A stretch of 64,000 nucleotides of DNA from Paenibacillus durus ATCC 35681 (GCF_000993825.1 NZ_CP011114.1:372001-436000); one strand, 5' to 3'. Positions 18,104 through 26,918 are shown, counted from the stretch's first letter. Numbers and translations are program-made. The notes: generated by a model from the letters alone, not told the origin.

Positions 18104-20111
18104 CCGCGGAATAATCCGGCAAAATCTTAGGCAGCATTTGTGGATTGCAATCATCTATTTGCTCGGTCTGCTGTTCGCGCTGCCGCTGCAAATGTTCCTT
18201 GGCGGATATCCCGATGCACAGCCGCAAAAGGTGGACGATTTGTTCCGGATCAGCGGCTCGCTGCCCATGCTGTTCACGCTTACGCTGCCCGTGGCGGCCG
18301 GATTGCTGCTGTTCCGCTATCTTCAGCATAAAGGGGCGGCGGACGCGATGCACAGCCTCCCGCTGCGCCGGAAGCATCTGCTGACCGTTCAGTTGTTCAA
18401 CGGCTTCATTCTGCTGCTCGTTCCGGTGTGGCTGACGACGCTTGCCGCCGGCTTGCTGCGGAACTTGGAGGGGAATATGTTCCTGTACAGCTGGGTGGAC
18501 GTATGGACCTGGGGAGCAACAGTCAGCATTTTGGCTCTGTTTCTGTTCACCTTGACCGCTTTCGTCGGCATATGCCTTGGAATCACCGTGCTGCAGGGCA
18601 TCGTTGTTTATATTCTGCTGATTCTGCCCTCTGTGCTTTTCCAGGTAATCTTTTACCATTTATCCAACTACCTGTACGGTTTTCCTAATCAGATCAGTAT
18701 GAGCGGCATGGACTATTGGTCACCCTTTCTTCAAATGATGAACGTTACCGCCAAACCTTACTCATGGGTTGAGCTAGGCATATATGCGACTTTGATCGTT
18801 CTGTTCATCCTGCTGTCCTATCTGCTGTACCGCAAGCGGCGGGTGGAAACGGCAGGTCAGGCGCTTGCCTTTACGTACTTTAACCCGTTGTTTAAAGGCG
18901 GAGTTATGCTGTGCGCCATGCTGATCTCCGGCACCTATTTTGCGCAAACGCGCTCGGGCGGCATCGGGTGGGCCATCGCCGGCTTCGTGATCGGAGCCGT
19001 AATCGGATATGCTGCAGCGGAAATGGTCATCCGAAAATCGTGGCAAATCCTGAACCGTAAGCTGCCCGCCCGATTTATAGGGTACGCGGCGGTCCTCGGA
19101 CTGCTGCTGTATAGTCCGGTATCGCCCTTGACCGGCTATGAAGCGAGAGTGCCGGCTGCTGATACCGTCGGCGGGATCTACGCCGGCAGTTATTACGATG
19201 CCTACACGACATCGAATTTCGCAGCCGCTAGCTCCGTAGATTACGAAGTGGCCCACAGTCCCTACGAGGGAGTAGACCCATTCTCGCCGGACCCGGCTTA
19301 TATATCGGCCGTACGAAAGCTGCATGAAGCGCTTGTACAGGCACGGCCGGGGGAAGGGAAAGACCGGTACAAGTACTATTCGCCGGGTACGTTCTTCTAT
19401 ACCATTGCCTATAAACTGAAGGACGGACACAAAATGATCAGACAGTACAATGTACCGCTGGCCGGTTTCGAGCCTGAGCTGAAGGCTGTCATGGAGTCCC
19501 CGGAATTCAAGCGGACCCAGTACATTCTGCCGCAGCTTGACAAGCCCATTTCCCATTTTCAGATCAGCTCCGGCTTCAGGAGCATCGCGATTACAGACCC
19601 GGGGGAGATCGCCGAGTTCAAGGAGCTTTTGAAAGAAGAATACCTGAACATGTCTTTCAATGAGCAGATAGATAATCATGTTCCACTGGCTACCATTAAT
19701 ACGTATCCGCAGGAATCAATAGGGAGAGCATATTCTTTTTCCAACTATCAGTGGAAGTCATCCTTCCATAAATTGGCGGCATGGCTTGAGCAAAGGGGCT
19801 ATGTGGACCGGATTAAAGTGAATGCGGACGATGTGGTGTCTGTTGAAATCGCGAAGCAGAGCGCCGAAGTTTCCCTTGAAGGAGGTAAAGCTTACAACCC
19901 GGAGAATTATCTTAATCTTGCGCGGAATCAGGGGCGGTCAATCCTAATCAAGGACAAGACGCAAATTAATGATGTGCTGCAAATAAGAAAAAATTTCTCG
20001 CCGGACGCTGACTCATATGTCGCACTCGTGAAATATAAGAACGGGAACAGTGATTTTTACCGGCTGGACAGGGCGGATATGACACCCGAGTTAATAGCGC
20101 TGCTGCCGTGA
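18078..20111 (+). CDS. ABC-2 type permease with large C-terminal extracytoplasmic domain
   Basis: A membrane protein of 677 residues. There are about seven to eight transmembrane helices in residues 20-335 (for example LWIAIIYLLGLLFALPLQMF), then a hydrophilic domain of about 320 residues starting after LGLLLYSPVSPLTG near 350. That C-terminal part (RYKYYSPGTFFYTIAYKLKDG, RSILIKDKTQINDVLQIRKNF) is far larger than in YtrC/YtrD permeases; I recall it as a DUF6449-like domain but cannot verify this. The start was set at the ATG seven bases after GGAGGGGG (18064-18071); the longer frame would begin within the ATPase gene. Substrate unknown; an envelope-stress or antibiotic-related exporter is inferred. 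Confidence 0.8.
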   Translation: MTSRRYFFNRGIIRQNLRQHLWIAIIYLLGLLFALPLQMFLGGYPDAQPQKVDDLFRISGSLPMLFTLTLPVAAGLLLFRYLQHKGAADAMHSLPLRRKHLLTVQLFNGFILLLVPVWLTTLAAGLLRNLEGNMFLYSWVDVWTWGATVSILALFLFTLTAFVGICLGITVLQGIVVYILLILPSVLFQVIFYHLSNYLYGFPNQISMSGMDYWSPFLQMMNVTAKPYSWVELGIYATLIVLFILLSYLLYRKRRVETAGQALAFTYFNPLFKGGVMLCAMLISGTYFAQTRSGGIGWAIAGFVIGAVIGYAAAEMVIRKSWQILNRKLPARFIGYAAVLGLLLYSPVSPLTGYEARVPAADTVGGIYAGSYYDAYTTSNFAAASSVDYEVAHSPYEGVDPFSPDPAYISAVRKLHEALVQARPGEGKDRYKYYSPGTFFYTIAYKLKDGHKMIRQYNVPLAGFEPELKAVMESPEFKRTQYILPQLDKPISHFQISSGFRSIAITDPGEIAEFKELLKEEYLNMSFNEQIDNHVPLATINTYPQESIGRAYSFSNYQWKSSFHKLAAWLEQRGYVDRIKVNADDVVSVEIAKQSAEVSLEGGKAYNPENYLNLARNQGRSILIKDKTQINDVLQIRKNFSPDADSYVALVKYKNGNSDFYRLDRADMTPELIALLP

Positions 20112-20170
20112 AGGGCAGGGGAATCAATGGATTAATTTACAATTATGTCATCAAAATGGAGGCGACGGCC

Positions 20171-20692
20171 ATGAACCCGGTGAAGGATCATCTCGACTTC
20201 GGGCTGCACATTGTATTTATCGGCTTTAACCCGAGCCTGCGGTCGGGAGAAGTCGGCCACCATTATGCGAATCCGCGCAATAATTTCTGGAGAATACTGC
20301 ATCGCAGCGGACTTACGCCGCGGCTGTACGACGCTTCCGAGGATGGCGAACTGCTTAAGCTGGGCTACGGTTTCACTAATATCGTCGCCCGTCCCACAAG
20401 GGGAGCGGAGGATATCACCCGGGAGGAGTACAGGGAGGGGCGCGATCTGCTGCGTGCCAAGCTTGCGAAGTACCGGCCGCACATCGCCTGCTTCGTCGGC
20501 AAGGGCGTGTACACGGAATTCAGCCGCAGGACGAAGGCCGACTGGGGCTTTCAGGAGGAACTGGAGCCGGTGGTGGATGGCGTGCGCGAATTTGTCGCAC
20601 CGTCCTCCAGCGGACTGGTGCGGATGCCGATGGAGGACATCATCGGGATTTACCGTAGGCTGAATGAGGCCGTCCGGTCTGACGTGGAATGA
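20171..20692 (+). CDS. mug: G:T/U mismatch-specific DNA glycosylase (Mug type)
   Basis: A DNA repair enzyme of the uracil-DNA glycosylase superfamily, 173 residues, that removes uracil or ethenocytosine (or thymine) mispaired with G. The family motifs are visible: GFNPS with its Asn near residue 20, HHYANPRNNFW, IVARPTRGAEDIT, and the helix-breaking PSSSGLVRMP near the end in place of NPSGL. The start at 20171 follows GGAGG at 20158-20162 with ideal spacing; an earlier GTG at 20108 overlaps the permease stop but has no ribosome binding site. Confidence 0.85.
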   Translation: MNPVKDHLDFGLHIVFIGFNPSLRSGEVGHHYANPRNNFWRILHRSGLTPRLYDASEDGELLKLGYGFTNIVARPTRGAEDITREEYREGRDLLRAKLAKYRPHIACFVGKGVYTEFSRRTKADWGFQEELEPVVDGVREFVAPSSSGLVRMPMEDIIGIYRRLNEAVRSDVE

Positions 20693-20778
20693 ATTTGTGC
20701 GCGAAACCGATATCCTTACTCCCTAGGAGGCGTATAAGCGGCTTCAAGGGGGCAGACAGTTATCAAGAAGCAAATGCA

Positions 20779-20826
20779 AGCAGCCTGAGTCCTGTATTCG
20801 CAGAGACGCAGGCTGCTCGTTTTTTT
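20779..20826 (+). terminator. Rho-independent terminator
   Basis: Arms AGCAGCCTG and CAGGCTGCT pair perfectly and are followed by CG and seven T. It lies about 90 bases after the mug stop. Confidence 0.85.
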
Positions 20827-20956
20827 GAGAACGTTCAAAAAAAGGTTCTCCTGTATTATTTGCTGCGCGGCAGGAATGCGAAAGGAAGAGGTTGAACTTA
20901 ACAATGATACAATCAGGACTACGGGATCATGCATGATAATGGGGGTAATAGTACAA

Positions 20957-21658
20957 GTGAAATATGATGTTATTTTGTTCGACGCCGATGACACGCTGTT
21001 CGATTACGATCAGTCGGAAAGCTATGCGCTGAGGGAAGCCTTTAAACAGTTTGGCATGCCGGAGGGCTTCGAAGACTGCGGATCTACATACAAAGAAATC
21101 AACAAGGGATTGTGGAGGGATTTGGAGCTCGGGCTGATCTCCTCCGACGCGCTGCGCGTGGAACGATTTACCCGGCTGTTTGCCGCACATGAGCTTGAGC
21201 TGGACCCCGAGTCCTTCAGCGCGGCATACCTGTTCCATTTGGGAGCGGGGACAGGAACCTTCCTGATTAAGGGGGCGGCGGAAATATGCAGAGAATTATC
21301 CGGCTGCCGTCTTGCGGTGATTACGAACGGCATTAAAGAAGTTCAGTATTCGCGCATCCAAGACTCCCCGCTGCGGGATGCGTTCGCGCATATCATCATT
21401 TCAGAGGAAGTCGGAAGCCAGAAGCCGGAGCCGGGCATTTTCGATCACGCTTTTGCCAAACTGGGACTTACACATGAAGACAAGCCTAACGTACTGATCG
21501 TCGGCGATACCCTGACATCGGACATCCAGGGCGGCATTGCGTATGGGATCGACACCTGCTGGTTCAACCCGCGCGGAAAATCCGGGGACCCCGGGATCAC
21601 TCCGACCTATGAAATCAAGGCGCTGCCCGAACTGCTGAGCATTGTGGGCGGAGAGTAA
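20957..21658 (+). CDS. YjjG-family noncanonical pyrimidine nucleotidase (HAD hydrolase)
   Basis: A HAD-superfamily phosphatase of 233 residues. It has motif I DADDTLFD (nucleophile Asp9, acid/base Asp11), motif II VITNG (about 117), motif III Lys in GSQKPEPGIF (about 152) and motif IV VLIVGDTLTSDIQGG (about 176), with an alpha-helical C1 cap at about 17-85. YjjG-like enzymes dephosphorylate noncanonical pyrimidine and other nucleoside monophosphates, cleaning the nucleotide pool. The GTG start (MKYDVILFDADD) lies about 11 bases after GGGGG; longer in-frame starts back to 20825 would pass through the terminator tail. Confidence 0.85.
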   Translation: MKYDVILFDADDTLFDYDQSESYALREAFKQFGMPEGFEDCGSTYKEINKGLWRDLELGLISSDALRVERFTRLFAAHELELDPESFSAAYLFHLGAGTGTFLIKGAAEICRELSGCRLAVITNGIKEVQYSRIQDSPLRDAFAHIIISEEVGSQKPEPGIFDHAFAKLGLTHEDKPNVLIVGDTLTSDIQGGIAYGIDTCWFNPRGKSGDPGITPTYEIKALPELLSIVGGE

Positions 21659-21741
21659 TCCCGGGCTCTCTCGCTTCTGGCGGCTTCCTATCAATGTATG
21701 GTATATTATAGTGAACAAAAACCAAAGTAAGGAGCTTGGAA

Positions 21742-22674
21742 ATGGAAAAAACATTGATCTTTGGGCACAAAAACCCCGACACCGATACGATTTGTTCCGC
21801 CATCGCCTATGCCGCGCTCAAAAAAGAGCTGGGCTGGGACGTTGAAGCCATCCGCCTTGGCGAAGTCGGCTCCGAAACGCAATATGCGCTGGACCATTTC
21901 GGCGTGGAGGTTCCGCGTCTTGTGGAGAATGTTGCTGCCGAAGCGAAGCAGGTTATTCTCGTCGACCATAACGAGCGTCAGCAAAGCGCGAGCGACATCG
22001 ATCAGGTGCGCGTTGTTGAGGTTATCGACCATCACCGGATCGCCAACTTTGAGACGGCGCATCCGCTGTATTACCGCGCCGAGCCGGTAGGCTGTACCGC
22101 AACGATCTTGAAGAAGCTGTACAAGGAGAACGGAGTGGAGATTTCGAAGCCTGTTGCGGGACTTATGCTGTCCGCTATCGTGTCCGACTCCCTGCTGTTC
22201 AAATCCCCGACCTGCACGGAAGAGGACGTGGCCGCAGCGAAAGAGCTGGCGGAAATCGCCGGTGTGGATACGGACAGCTACGGCCTGAGCATGCTGAAAG
22301 CCGGAGCGGACCTCAGCGACAAGAGCATCGATACGCTGCTTAATCTGGACGCGAAGGAATTCAGCATGGGCGGCAAAAAAGTGATCATCGCCCAGGTCAA
22401 CGCGGTGGATACGAATGACGTGCTGTCCCGGCAGGCCGAGCTTGAGGCTGCCTTGCAAAGCATTATCGACGAGAAGGGTCTCGATCTGTTCCTGTTCGTC
22501 GTAACGGACATCCTGAACAGCGATTCCGTCGGCGTCGCTCTGGGCAGCGCGGCAGGAGCCGTGGAGCAGGCTTACAATGTGAAGCTGGACGACAACAAGG
22601 CTCTGCTCAAAGGCGTCGTTTCCCGCAAGTCGCAAATCGTGCCGGTGCTTACCGAGACGATAGCCAAGCTGTAA
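21742..22674 (+). CDS. ppaC: Manganese-dependent inorganic pyrophosphatase
   Basis: A family II soluble pyrophosphatase of 310 residues, hydrolysing the pyrophosphate made by biosynthetic reactions. The N-terminal DHH domain carries the metal ligands His9, Asp13 and Asp15 ([13 protein letters not shown]), Asp in ILVDHNE (about 75) and His-His in VIDHHR (about 97-98). The C-terminal DHHA2 domain ends with the substrate-binding [10 protein letters not shown] (about 294-303). The start ATG is seven bases after AAGGAG; a TTG two codons upstream is less likely. It stands alone between terminators. Confidence 0.96.
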   Translation: MEKTLIFGHKNPDTDTICSAIAYAALKKELGWDVEAIRLGEVGSETQYALDHFGVEVPRLVENVAAEAKQVILVDHNERQQSASDIDQVRVVEVIDHHRIANFETAHPLYYRAEPVGCTATILKKLYKENGVEISKPVAGLMLSAIVSDSLLFKSPTCTEEDVAAAKELAEIAGVDTDSYGLSMLKAGADLSDKSIDTLLNLDAKEFSMGGKKVIIAQVNAVDTNDVLSRQAELEAALQSIIDEKGLDLFLFVVTDILNSDSVGVALGSAAGAVEQAYNVKLDDNKALLKGVVSRKSQIVPVLTETIAKL

Positions 22675-22726
22675 ATTTAGACAACTGATTTGTAGCTGCT
22701 AAGCGCCGCTTTGCGGGGCTGCTTAA

Positions 22727-22769
22727 CGGGGAGTTCCGGAGGCCGTAACTGGCGCGGAATTCCCTTTTT
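22727..22769 (+). terminator. Terminator after ppaC
   Basis: Stem GGGAGTTCCG with CGGAATTCCC (one G-T pair) followed by five T. Confidence 0.7.
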
Positions 22770-22865
22770 GCTATGGGGCTCATACATGTGTGCTGCGAAA
22801 ATCCATTGCCTGTTGGTTTGTCCATTGTTACAATTAAGAAGATTTAAGGACAGGAGGCGAATTTT

Positions 22866-23300
22866 ATGGCTAAACGCAATATAGGCACCTTGCAATACAA
22901 ATCGTTCGGCCTGGCCCTTCAGGCGCTTGTGGTGATTGCCAAGGACGGAGGAACCTGTCCAAGCTGTGAGATTGCCAAGCTGATGTCATCCGAGCCGACG
23001 CTGCTGCGCCGCATTCTCGCCAAGCTGGCGAAGGAATCCATCCTGGTTACCCGCGAAGGGCGGGACGGCGGGTATATGCTGAACAAAGCGCCCGATCAGC
23101 TTACGCTGGCCGAGGTATACCGCGCGCTGGAGGTAGGGGAAGCCCGGCATCAAGCGGTCAGCGGCACGATGTGCGTGAATGATTTCGGCACTCAGATGAA
23201 GACGGCATTCTGCGGCATTCTGGAAGAGGTCGACCGCAGTGTCACCGAGGTGCTGGAGAAATATACGGTTGCCGACGTCGTTCGAAAAGCGGGATATTGA
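22866..23300 (+). CDS. Rrf2-family transcriptional regulator with CxxC motif
   Basis: A DNA-binding protein of 144 residues with the Rrf2 winged helix-turn-helix (about 10-75: FGLALQALVVIAK, LLRRILAKLAKESIL, GRDGGYMLNKAPDQLTLAEVYRALE). It lacks the three clustered Cys that bind an iron-sulfur cluster in IscR/NsrR. Instead it has a CPSC pair (Cys31, Cys34) in the DNA-binding domain and two more Cys near 102 and 115, which suggests thiol-based sensing. The next gene encodes a nitroreductase, and palindromes lie in the gap between them. In B. subtilis the Rrf2 protein HypR controls a nitroreductase under disulfide stress, an attractive parallel but not proof. RBS AGGAGG. Confidence 0.88.
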   Translation: MAKRNIGTLQYKSFGLALQALVVIAKDGGTCPSCEIAKLMSSEPTLLRRILAKLAKESILVTREGRDGGYMLNKAPDQLTLAEVYRALEVGEARHQAVSGTMCVNDFGTQMKTAFCGILEEVDRSVTEVLEKYTVADVVRKAGY

Positions 23301-23326
23301 CATAGCGCTTTTTATTGTTTTATACT
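23297..23326 (+). promoter_or_regulatory. Sigma-A promoter of the nitroreductase gene
   Basis: TTGACA (23297-23302) overlaps the end of the Rrf2 gene; TATACT (23321-23326) follows after 18 bases. This gives the nitroreductase its own promoter. Confidence 0.65.
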
Positions 23327-23413
23327 GTGCTTATTAAACAACAGTTATATCGGCGGCGAATTACTGTAAGGTGAATCTTTTTTTTGGCTTTAACTGTGCT
23401 GTTATACACACAG
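23324..23413 (+). promoter_or_regulatory. Candidate Rrf2 operators: paired ACTGT-type palindromes
   Basis: ACTGT-N12-ACAGT at 23324-23345 overlaps the -10. A lone ACTGT lies at 23363, and CTGTG-N10-CACAG lies at 23394-23413. Repeated, symmetric and placed between the regulator and its likely target, they are the best candidates for its binding sites. Confidence 0.5.
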
Positions 23414-23486
23414 AAAGAAACAAGGATAGGAACATCAAGCCGCACGGCCCGGCCGGCGGGAATATTTTTCAGGAGGTTAACCTGCT

Positions 23487-24140
23487 ATGGAAACACAAGT
23501 TAATGCTAATCCGGCTTTCAGCCAAGTCTTGCGCGAACGCCATTCGGTGAGAAAGTATGATTCTTCCCGGAAAATGTCCAACGAAGAAATCAATGACCTG
23601 TTAAACGATGCGATTCTGGCGCCCTCTTCTTCCAATCTTCAGCCTTGGCGTTTTATCGTCATTACGGATCAGGCGCTTAAGGAGCAACTGCTGCCGATTG
23701 CGCACAACCAGCAGCAAGTTGTGGAATCGTCTGCCATTATTGCCGTGCTTGGCGACCTGGAGGCCTACCGCAACGTGAACAAGATTTGGGACTCGGCGGT
23801 AGAAGCGGGTCTTGCGACGCCGGAAGTGCGGGATATGATGGTGGAGAACAGTTGGAACAGCTACTCCGCTTTTAGCCGGGAGAAGCAGAAGGAGATCGCG
23901 CTGGTGGACGGCGGTCTGGTGTCCATGCAGCTGATGCTCGCCGCTAAGGCGAAAGGCTATGACACGGTGGCGATGGGCGGCTATGATGCCGAGAAGTTCC
24001 GTGAGATGTTCCAGATTCCGCAGCGTTATGCGACTGTCATGCTGATTGCCGTAGGCCATGCCGCGGTCCCGGGCCGCCAGACCTCGCGCCTGCCGCTTGA
24101 GGATGTCGTTTCTTACAACGGCTTCAAGGGTCAAGCTTAA
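23487..24140 (+). CDS. Nitroreductase-family FMN oxidoreductase
   Basis: A flavin enzyme of 217 residues using NAD(P)H to reduce nitro compounds, quinones or similar electrophiles. The family signatures are clear: RHSVRKYD (about 13-20, FMN phosphate binding), APSSSNLQPWRFIVI (about 46-60) and an AMGGY region (about 160). It lies downstream of the Rrf2-family regulator with a promoter and palindromes between them, so induction by electrophile or oxidative stress is inferred. RBS AGGAGG at 23472-23477. Confidence 0.92.
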   Translation: METQVNANPAFSQVLRERHSVRKYDSSRKMSNEEINDLLNDAILAPSSSNLQPWRFIVITDQALKEQLLPIAHNQQQVVESSAIIAVLGDLEAYRNVNKIWDSAVEAGLATPEVRDMMVENSWNSYSAFSREKQKEIALVDGGLVSMQLMLAAKAKGYDTVAMGGYDAEKFREMFQIPQRYATVMLIAVGHAAVPGRQTSRLPLEDVVSYNGFKGQA

Positions 24141-24198
24141 TATCATGAAGTATCATTAATAATCCCCGATCCTTTCTTCCTGGAGGCATCGGTTAATA

Positions 24199-24229
24199 CG
24201 AACCCCCGCCGAACCCGGCGGGGGTTCGC
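24199..24229. terminator. Strong 13-bp hairpin after the nitroreductase gene
   Basis: Perfect arms CGAACCCCCGCCG and CGGCGGGGGTTCG with a tiny loop. There is no T-run on either side, so termination is likely but not canonical. Confidence 0.55.
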
Positions 24230-24256
24230 CGCGTCCATGCGCCTGTTCTTTCGCGC

Positions 24257-24286
24257 TTGGAGAGAAGCGCCGGTTTCTGCTACAAT
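24257..24286 (+). promoter_or_regulatory. Candidate promoter of the leucine dehydrogenase gene
   Basis: TTGGAG (24257-24262), an 18-base spacer and TACAAT (24281-24286), 116 bases before the start codon. Confidence 0.4.
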
Positions 24287-24401
24287 CTTGGGTAGAGGCG
24301 GCTGCGCGGCGGGCAGGACATTCGGTTCGATCAGAAGCCGGGGCGCCGTATTACATTAAGATTTTAGAATTACCATACAACGGACAGGAGAAATGGAGAA
24401 C

Positions 24402-25502
24402 ATGGAGTTATTTTCGGCACTGGAACGGGACGATTACGAGCAATTGCTGTTCTGCCAGGATAAGGCATCCGGCCTGAAGGCGATCATTGCGATTCACGAT
24501 ACCACGCTTGGGCCTGCCCTGGGCGGGACCCGCATGTGGACGTATGCTTCCGAGGAGGAGGCTATCGTCGATGCGCTTCGTCTGGCAAAAGGCATGACCT
24601 ATAAGAACGCCGTGTCCGGACTCAATCTGGGCGGAGGCAAGACCGTAATTATCGGCGATCCGAAAAAAGACAAGAACGAAGCGATGTTCCGCGCCTTCGG
24701 CAGATACATACAGGGGCTGAACGGCCGCTATATCACAGCCGAGGATGTTGGAACAACCGAAGATGATATGGACATCATCCATCAGGAGACCGATTACGTT
24801 ACGGGGATTTCCAAATCTTACGGCTCTTCGGGGAATCCTTCGCCGGTTACGGCTTTCGGCGTATACCGGGGCATGAAGGCGGCGGCAAAAGAGGCGTTCG
24901 GCACGGATTCGCTGGCAGGCAAGACGATCGCTGTTCAGGGCGTCGGCCATGTCGCCTTTGCGTTATGCGGGTATCTTCAAGAGGAAGGCGCCCGCCTAAT
25001 TGTCACCGACATTATTAAAGAGGCGGTTAAGCGGGCCGTGGATGCTTACGGCGCCAAAGCGGTTGATCCGAATGATATCGTCGGCGTGGCCTGCGATATT
25101 TACGCGCCATGCGCGCTTGGTGCGACGATTAACGACCAGACGCTGCCGCAGATCAAGGCCAAGGTAATTGCGGGCGCGGCCAACAATCAGTTGAAGGAGT
25201 CCCGCCACGGCGACGCGCTGCATGAGAAGGGCGTTGTGTACGCGCCCGATTATGTGATCAACGCGGGCGGCGTTATCAATATTGCCGATGAGTTGAACGG
25301 CTATAACAAGGAGCGGGCGCTGAAGCAGGTAGCGAAGATTTACGACAGCATCACCCGGGTGCTTGAAATTTCGCGCGTGAAGGGCATCCCGACCCACACG
25401 GCCGCCGACCATCTGGCGGAGGAACGGATCGCTCTGCTGAAGAACAGCCGCAGCACCTTTCTTCGCGACGGCCACCATAATCTGAGCAGAAGACATCTAT
25501 AA
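24402..25502 (+). CDS. bcd: Leucine dehydrogenase (branched-chain amino acid dehydrogenase)
   Basis: A cytoplasmic NAD-dependent enzyme of 366 residues that oxidatively deaminates leucine, isoleucine and valine to 2-keto acids; in Bacillales it feeds branched-chain fatty acid synthesis. The N-terminal substrate domain carries [10 protein letters not shown] (37-46), Lys68 and the catalytic Lys80 in NLGGGKTV. The Rossmann domain shows [11 protein letters not shown] (about 179-187), and [13 protein letters not shown] (about 290) completes the site. The start was set at the second ATG ([15 protein letters not shown]), which fits the family N terminus and the spacing from GACAGGAG; the first ATG nine bases earlier is too close. 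Confidence 0.94.
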   Translation: MELFSALERDDYEQLLFCQDKASGLKAIIAIHDTTLGPALGGTRMWTYASEEEAIVDALRLAKGMTYKNAVSGLNLGGGKTVIIGDPKKDKNEAMFRAFGRYIQGLNGRYITAEDVGTTEDDMDIIHQETDYVTGISKSYGSSGNPSPVTAFGVYRGMKAAAKEAFGTDSLAGKTIAVQGVGHVAFALCGYLQEEGARLIVTDIIKEAVKRAVDAYGAKAVDPNDIVGVACDIYAPCALGATINDQTLPQIKAKVIAGAANNQLKESRHGDALHEKGVVYAPDYVINAGGVINIADELNGYNKERALKQVAKIYDSITRVLEISRVKGIPTHTAADHLAEERIALLKNSRSTFLRDGHHNLSRRHL

Positions 25503-25633
25503 CGGATTTTCCGGACCGGGGATAATCGCCGGTATCTCACGAATGAAGACAAAGTTTATTCCATAAAAGCGATGGCAGTTCATGACTTTATTTTTACGTC
25601 TAGGGCTGCCGCTTTTACGTTTGGGGGAAAGTA

Positions 25634-25862
25634 ATGACTCATTCACAACGTAAAATTGCTCTTATTACGGGAGCGAGCAGTCAAAATGGTATAGGAACAG
25701 CTATATGCCGCAGGTAAGCTAGTCAGGGAATAGATATTTTCTTCTTTGCGTGGAATTTGCCCGCCGTTACGAGAAGTTTAATTTAGAAACTGGAAGAATT
25801 ATCAGTATTACATCAGGTCAGGAGAGTAGTCGCTTACAAAATGAAGGAGGGAGATCATCCTG
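25634..25862 (+). pseudogene. Decayed short-chain dehydrogenase/reductase gene
   Basis: Three SDR fragments are readable. The frame from ATG 25634 gives MTHSQRKIALITGASSQNGI, the Rossmann glycine region, then AICRR and a stop, then in the same frame ASQGIDIFFFAWN. After a frame change comes FNLETGRIISITSGQ, matching the GRIINxTSGQ block that normally lies near residue 150 of the protein. The middle part (including the NAG region) and everything after TSGQ (including the YxxxK catalytic motif) are missing. In-frame stops and the internal deletion show it is dead. It lies next to a MITE-like element. Confidence 0.75.
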
Positions 25863-25911
25863 ATGCACTCCCACTCAAATGGAAGCGGGACAGTGCAGAA
25901 AGCCTGAAATT

Positions 25912-26071
25912 GTGCATCTTTTGGTCGCTTGATACACCTGTTCTATAACATACCTGCGAAAATACACTTTTTTTCCTGTTCAGCCTTAAATTCAGTCTGC
26001 AGAGCCTCAAATTCCTGTAAAATCGTAGGATTTCCTTGTGAATAAACGTTTTTGATCGAAAAAAGATGCAC
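25912..26071. repeat. 160-bp palindrome-ended intergenic element (MITE-like)
   Basis: The ends are inverted copies of GTGCATCTTTT (25912-25922 and 26061-26071, perfect over 11 bp and partly extended by TCG and TGAT/ATCA). The inside is non-coding and AT-rich compared with its surroundings. No transposase is encoded. The structure fits a miniature inverted-repeat element or a genome-wide intergenic repeat of Paenibacillus; copy number cannot be judged from one window. Confidence 0.5.
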
Positions 26072-26089
26072 TTTAGCTGGTTTGCAATA

Positions 26090-26118
26090 ACGCTGATCTA
26101 TATCGACGCTGATCTATA
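26090..26118. repeat. 13-bp direct repeat
   Basis: ACGCTGATCTATA occurs at 26090-26102 and 26106-26118 just outside the palindromic element. The rest of the gap to 26212 shows no gene. Confidence 0.6.
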
Positions 26119-26212
26119 ATCACAGCCGGCCTGATCTCATCCCTTGATGTCGGAGCGATTTCCCTGATTCCTAAACGGGTTCGATGATGGAAATGACGGA
26201 TAGAAAAGCAGA

Positions 26213-26256
26213 AGCCAGCCAAGTCTTTCAATAACCGAAAGGCTTGCTGGCTTTTT
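26213..26256. terminator. Bidirectional terminator hairpin at the cyclophilin 3' end
   Basis: Arms AGCCAGCCAAG-CTTTC and GAAAG-GCTTGCTGGCT; five T follow on the plus strand and a T-rich stretch on the minus strand. Confidence 0.65.
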
Positions 26257-26258
26257 AA

Positions 26259-26918
26259 TTACTGTACTTTATTGGGCTCAGGATAGGTGACACCCAAGGT
26301 GTCCACCGATACTTTCTTGATTACCGGCGGATTGGCGGGGCGGTCGTTGGCGTCTCGCGGAAGATTGACGATCGCGTCGACAACTTCAAGCCCTTCGGTG
26401 ACTTTGCCGAAGGCCGCATACTTTCCGTCCAGACTCGGAGCAGCGTCCGTCATGATGAAAAATTGCGATCCCGCCGAATCGGGATCATTGGCCCGGGCCA
26501 TCGACAGAACGCCTCTTGTGTGCAGGAGCGAGTTAGAGAAGCCGTTCTCGGAGAATTCTCCGGAGATGCTGTATCCGGGCCCTCCCATGCCTGTCCCCTC
26601 AGGGTCCCCTCCCTGAATCATGAACCCGGGAATAACACGGTGAAAAATCGTACCGTTATAGAACCCTTTTTGAATTAATGAAATGAAATTGTTCACCGTA
26701 TTCGGCGCAACCTCGGGATACAGCTCGGCCTTGATGATGCCGCCGTCCTCCATTTCGATGGTCACCAGAGGGTGGCTTGCCTGCGGCTGCGACCCCGCAG
26801 ACTGGGACGCGCCGGGGTCCGCGCTGCCCGGCTTATTGCCGCAGCCGGAAGCCAAGGCCAGCATCAGAAGGCCCAGAACCGCCCATACGGCGAAAGTATG
26901 ATTTCGTATAACTTTCAC
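26259..26918 (-). CDS. Cyclophilin-type peptidyl-prolyl cis-trans isomerase lipoprotein
   Basis: A membrane-anchored foldase of 219 residues. The lipobox LASGC (lipid Cys 26) is followed by a short Gly/Ser/Pro spacer and a cyclophilin domain at about 50-208. The conserved residues are present: FHRVIPGFMIQGGDPEGTG (about 92-110, catalytic Arg), GVLSMARA and GSQFFIM (about 148-154), and AAFGKV. It would catalyse proline isomerisation in exported proteins outside the membrane. The GTG start follows AAAAAGGAGA on the minus strand. It is monocistronic. Confidence 0.92.
   Translation of the reverse strand: MKVIRNHTFAVWAVLGLLMLALASGCGNKPGSADPGASQSAGSQPQASHPLVTIEMEDGGIIKAELYPEVAPNTVNNFISLIQKGFYNGTIFHRVIPGFMIQGGDPEGTGMGGPGYSISGEFSENGFSNSLLHTRGVLSMARANDPDSAGSQFFIMTDAAPSLDGKYAAFGKVTEGLEVVDAIVNLPRDANDRPANPPVIKKVSVDTLGVTYPEPNKVQ

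Noticed and set aside
20689..20895. 68-codon open frame downstream of mug
   Set aside because: It spans the terminator hairpin and encodes no recognisable protein.
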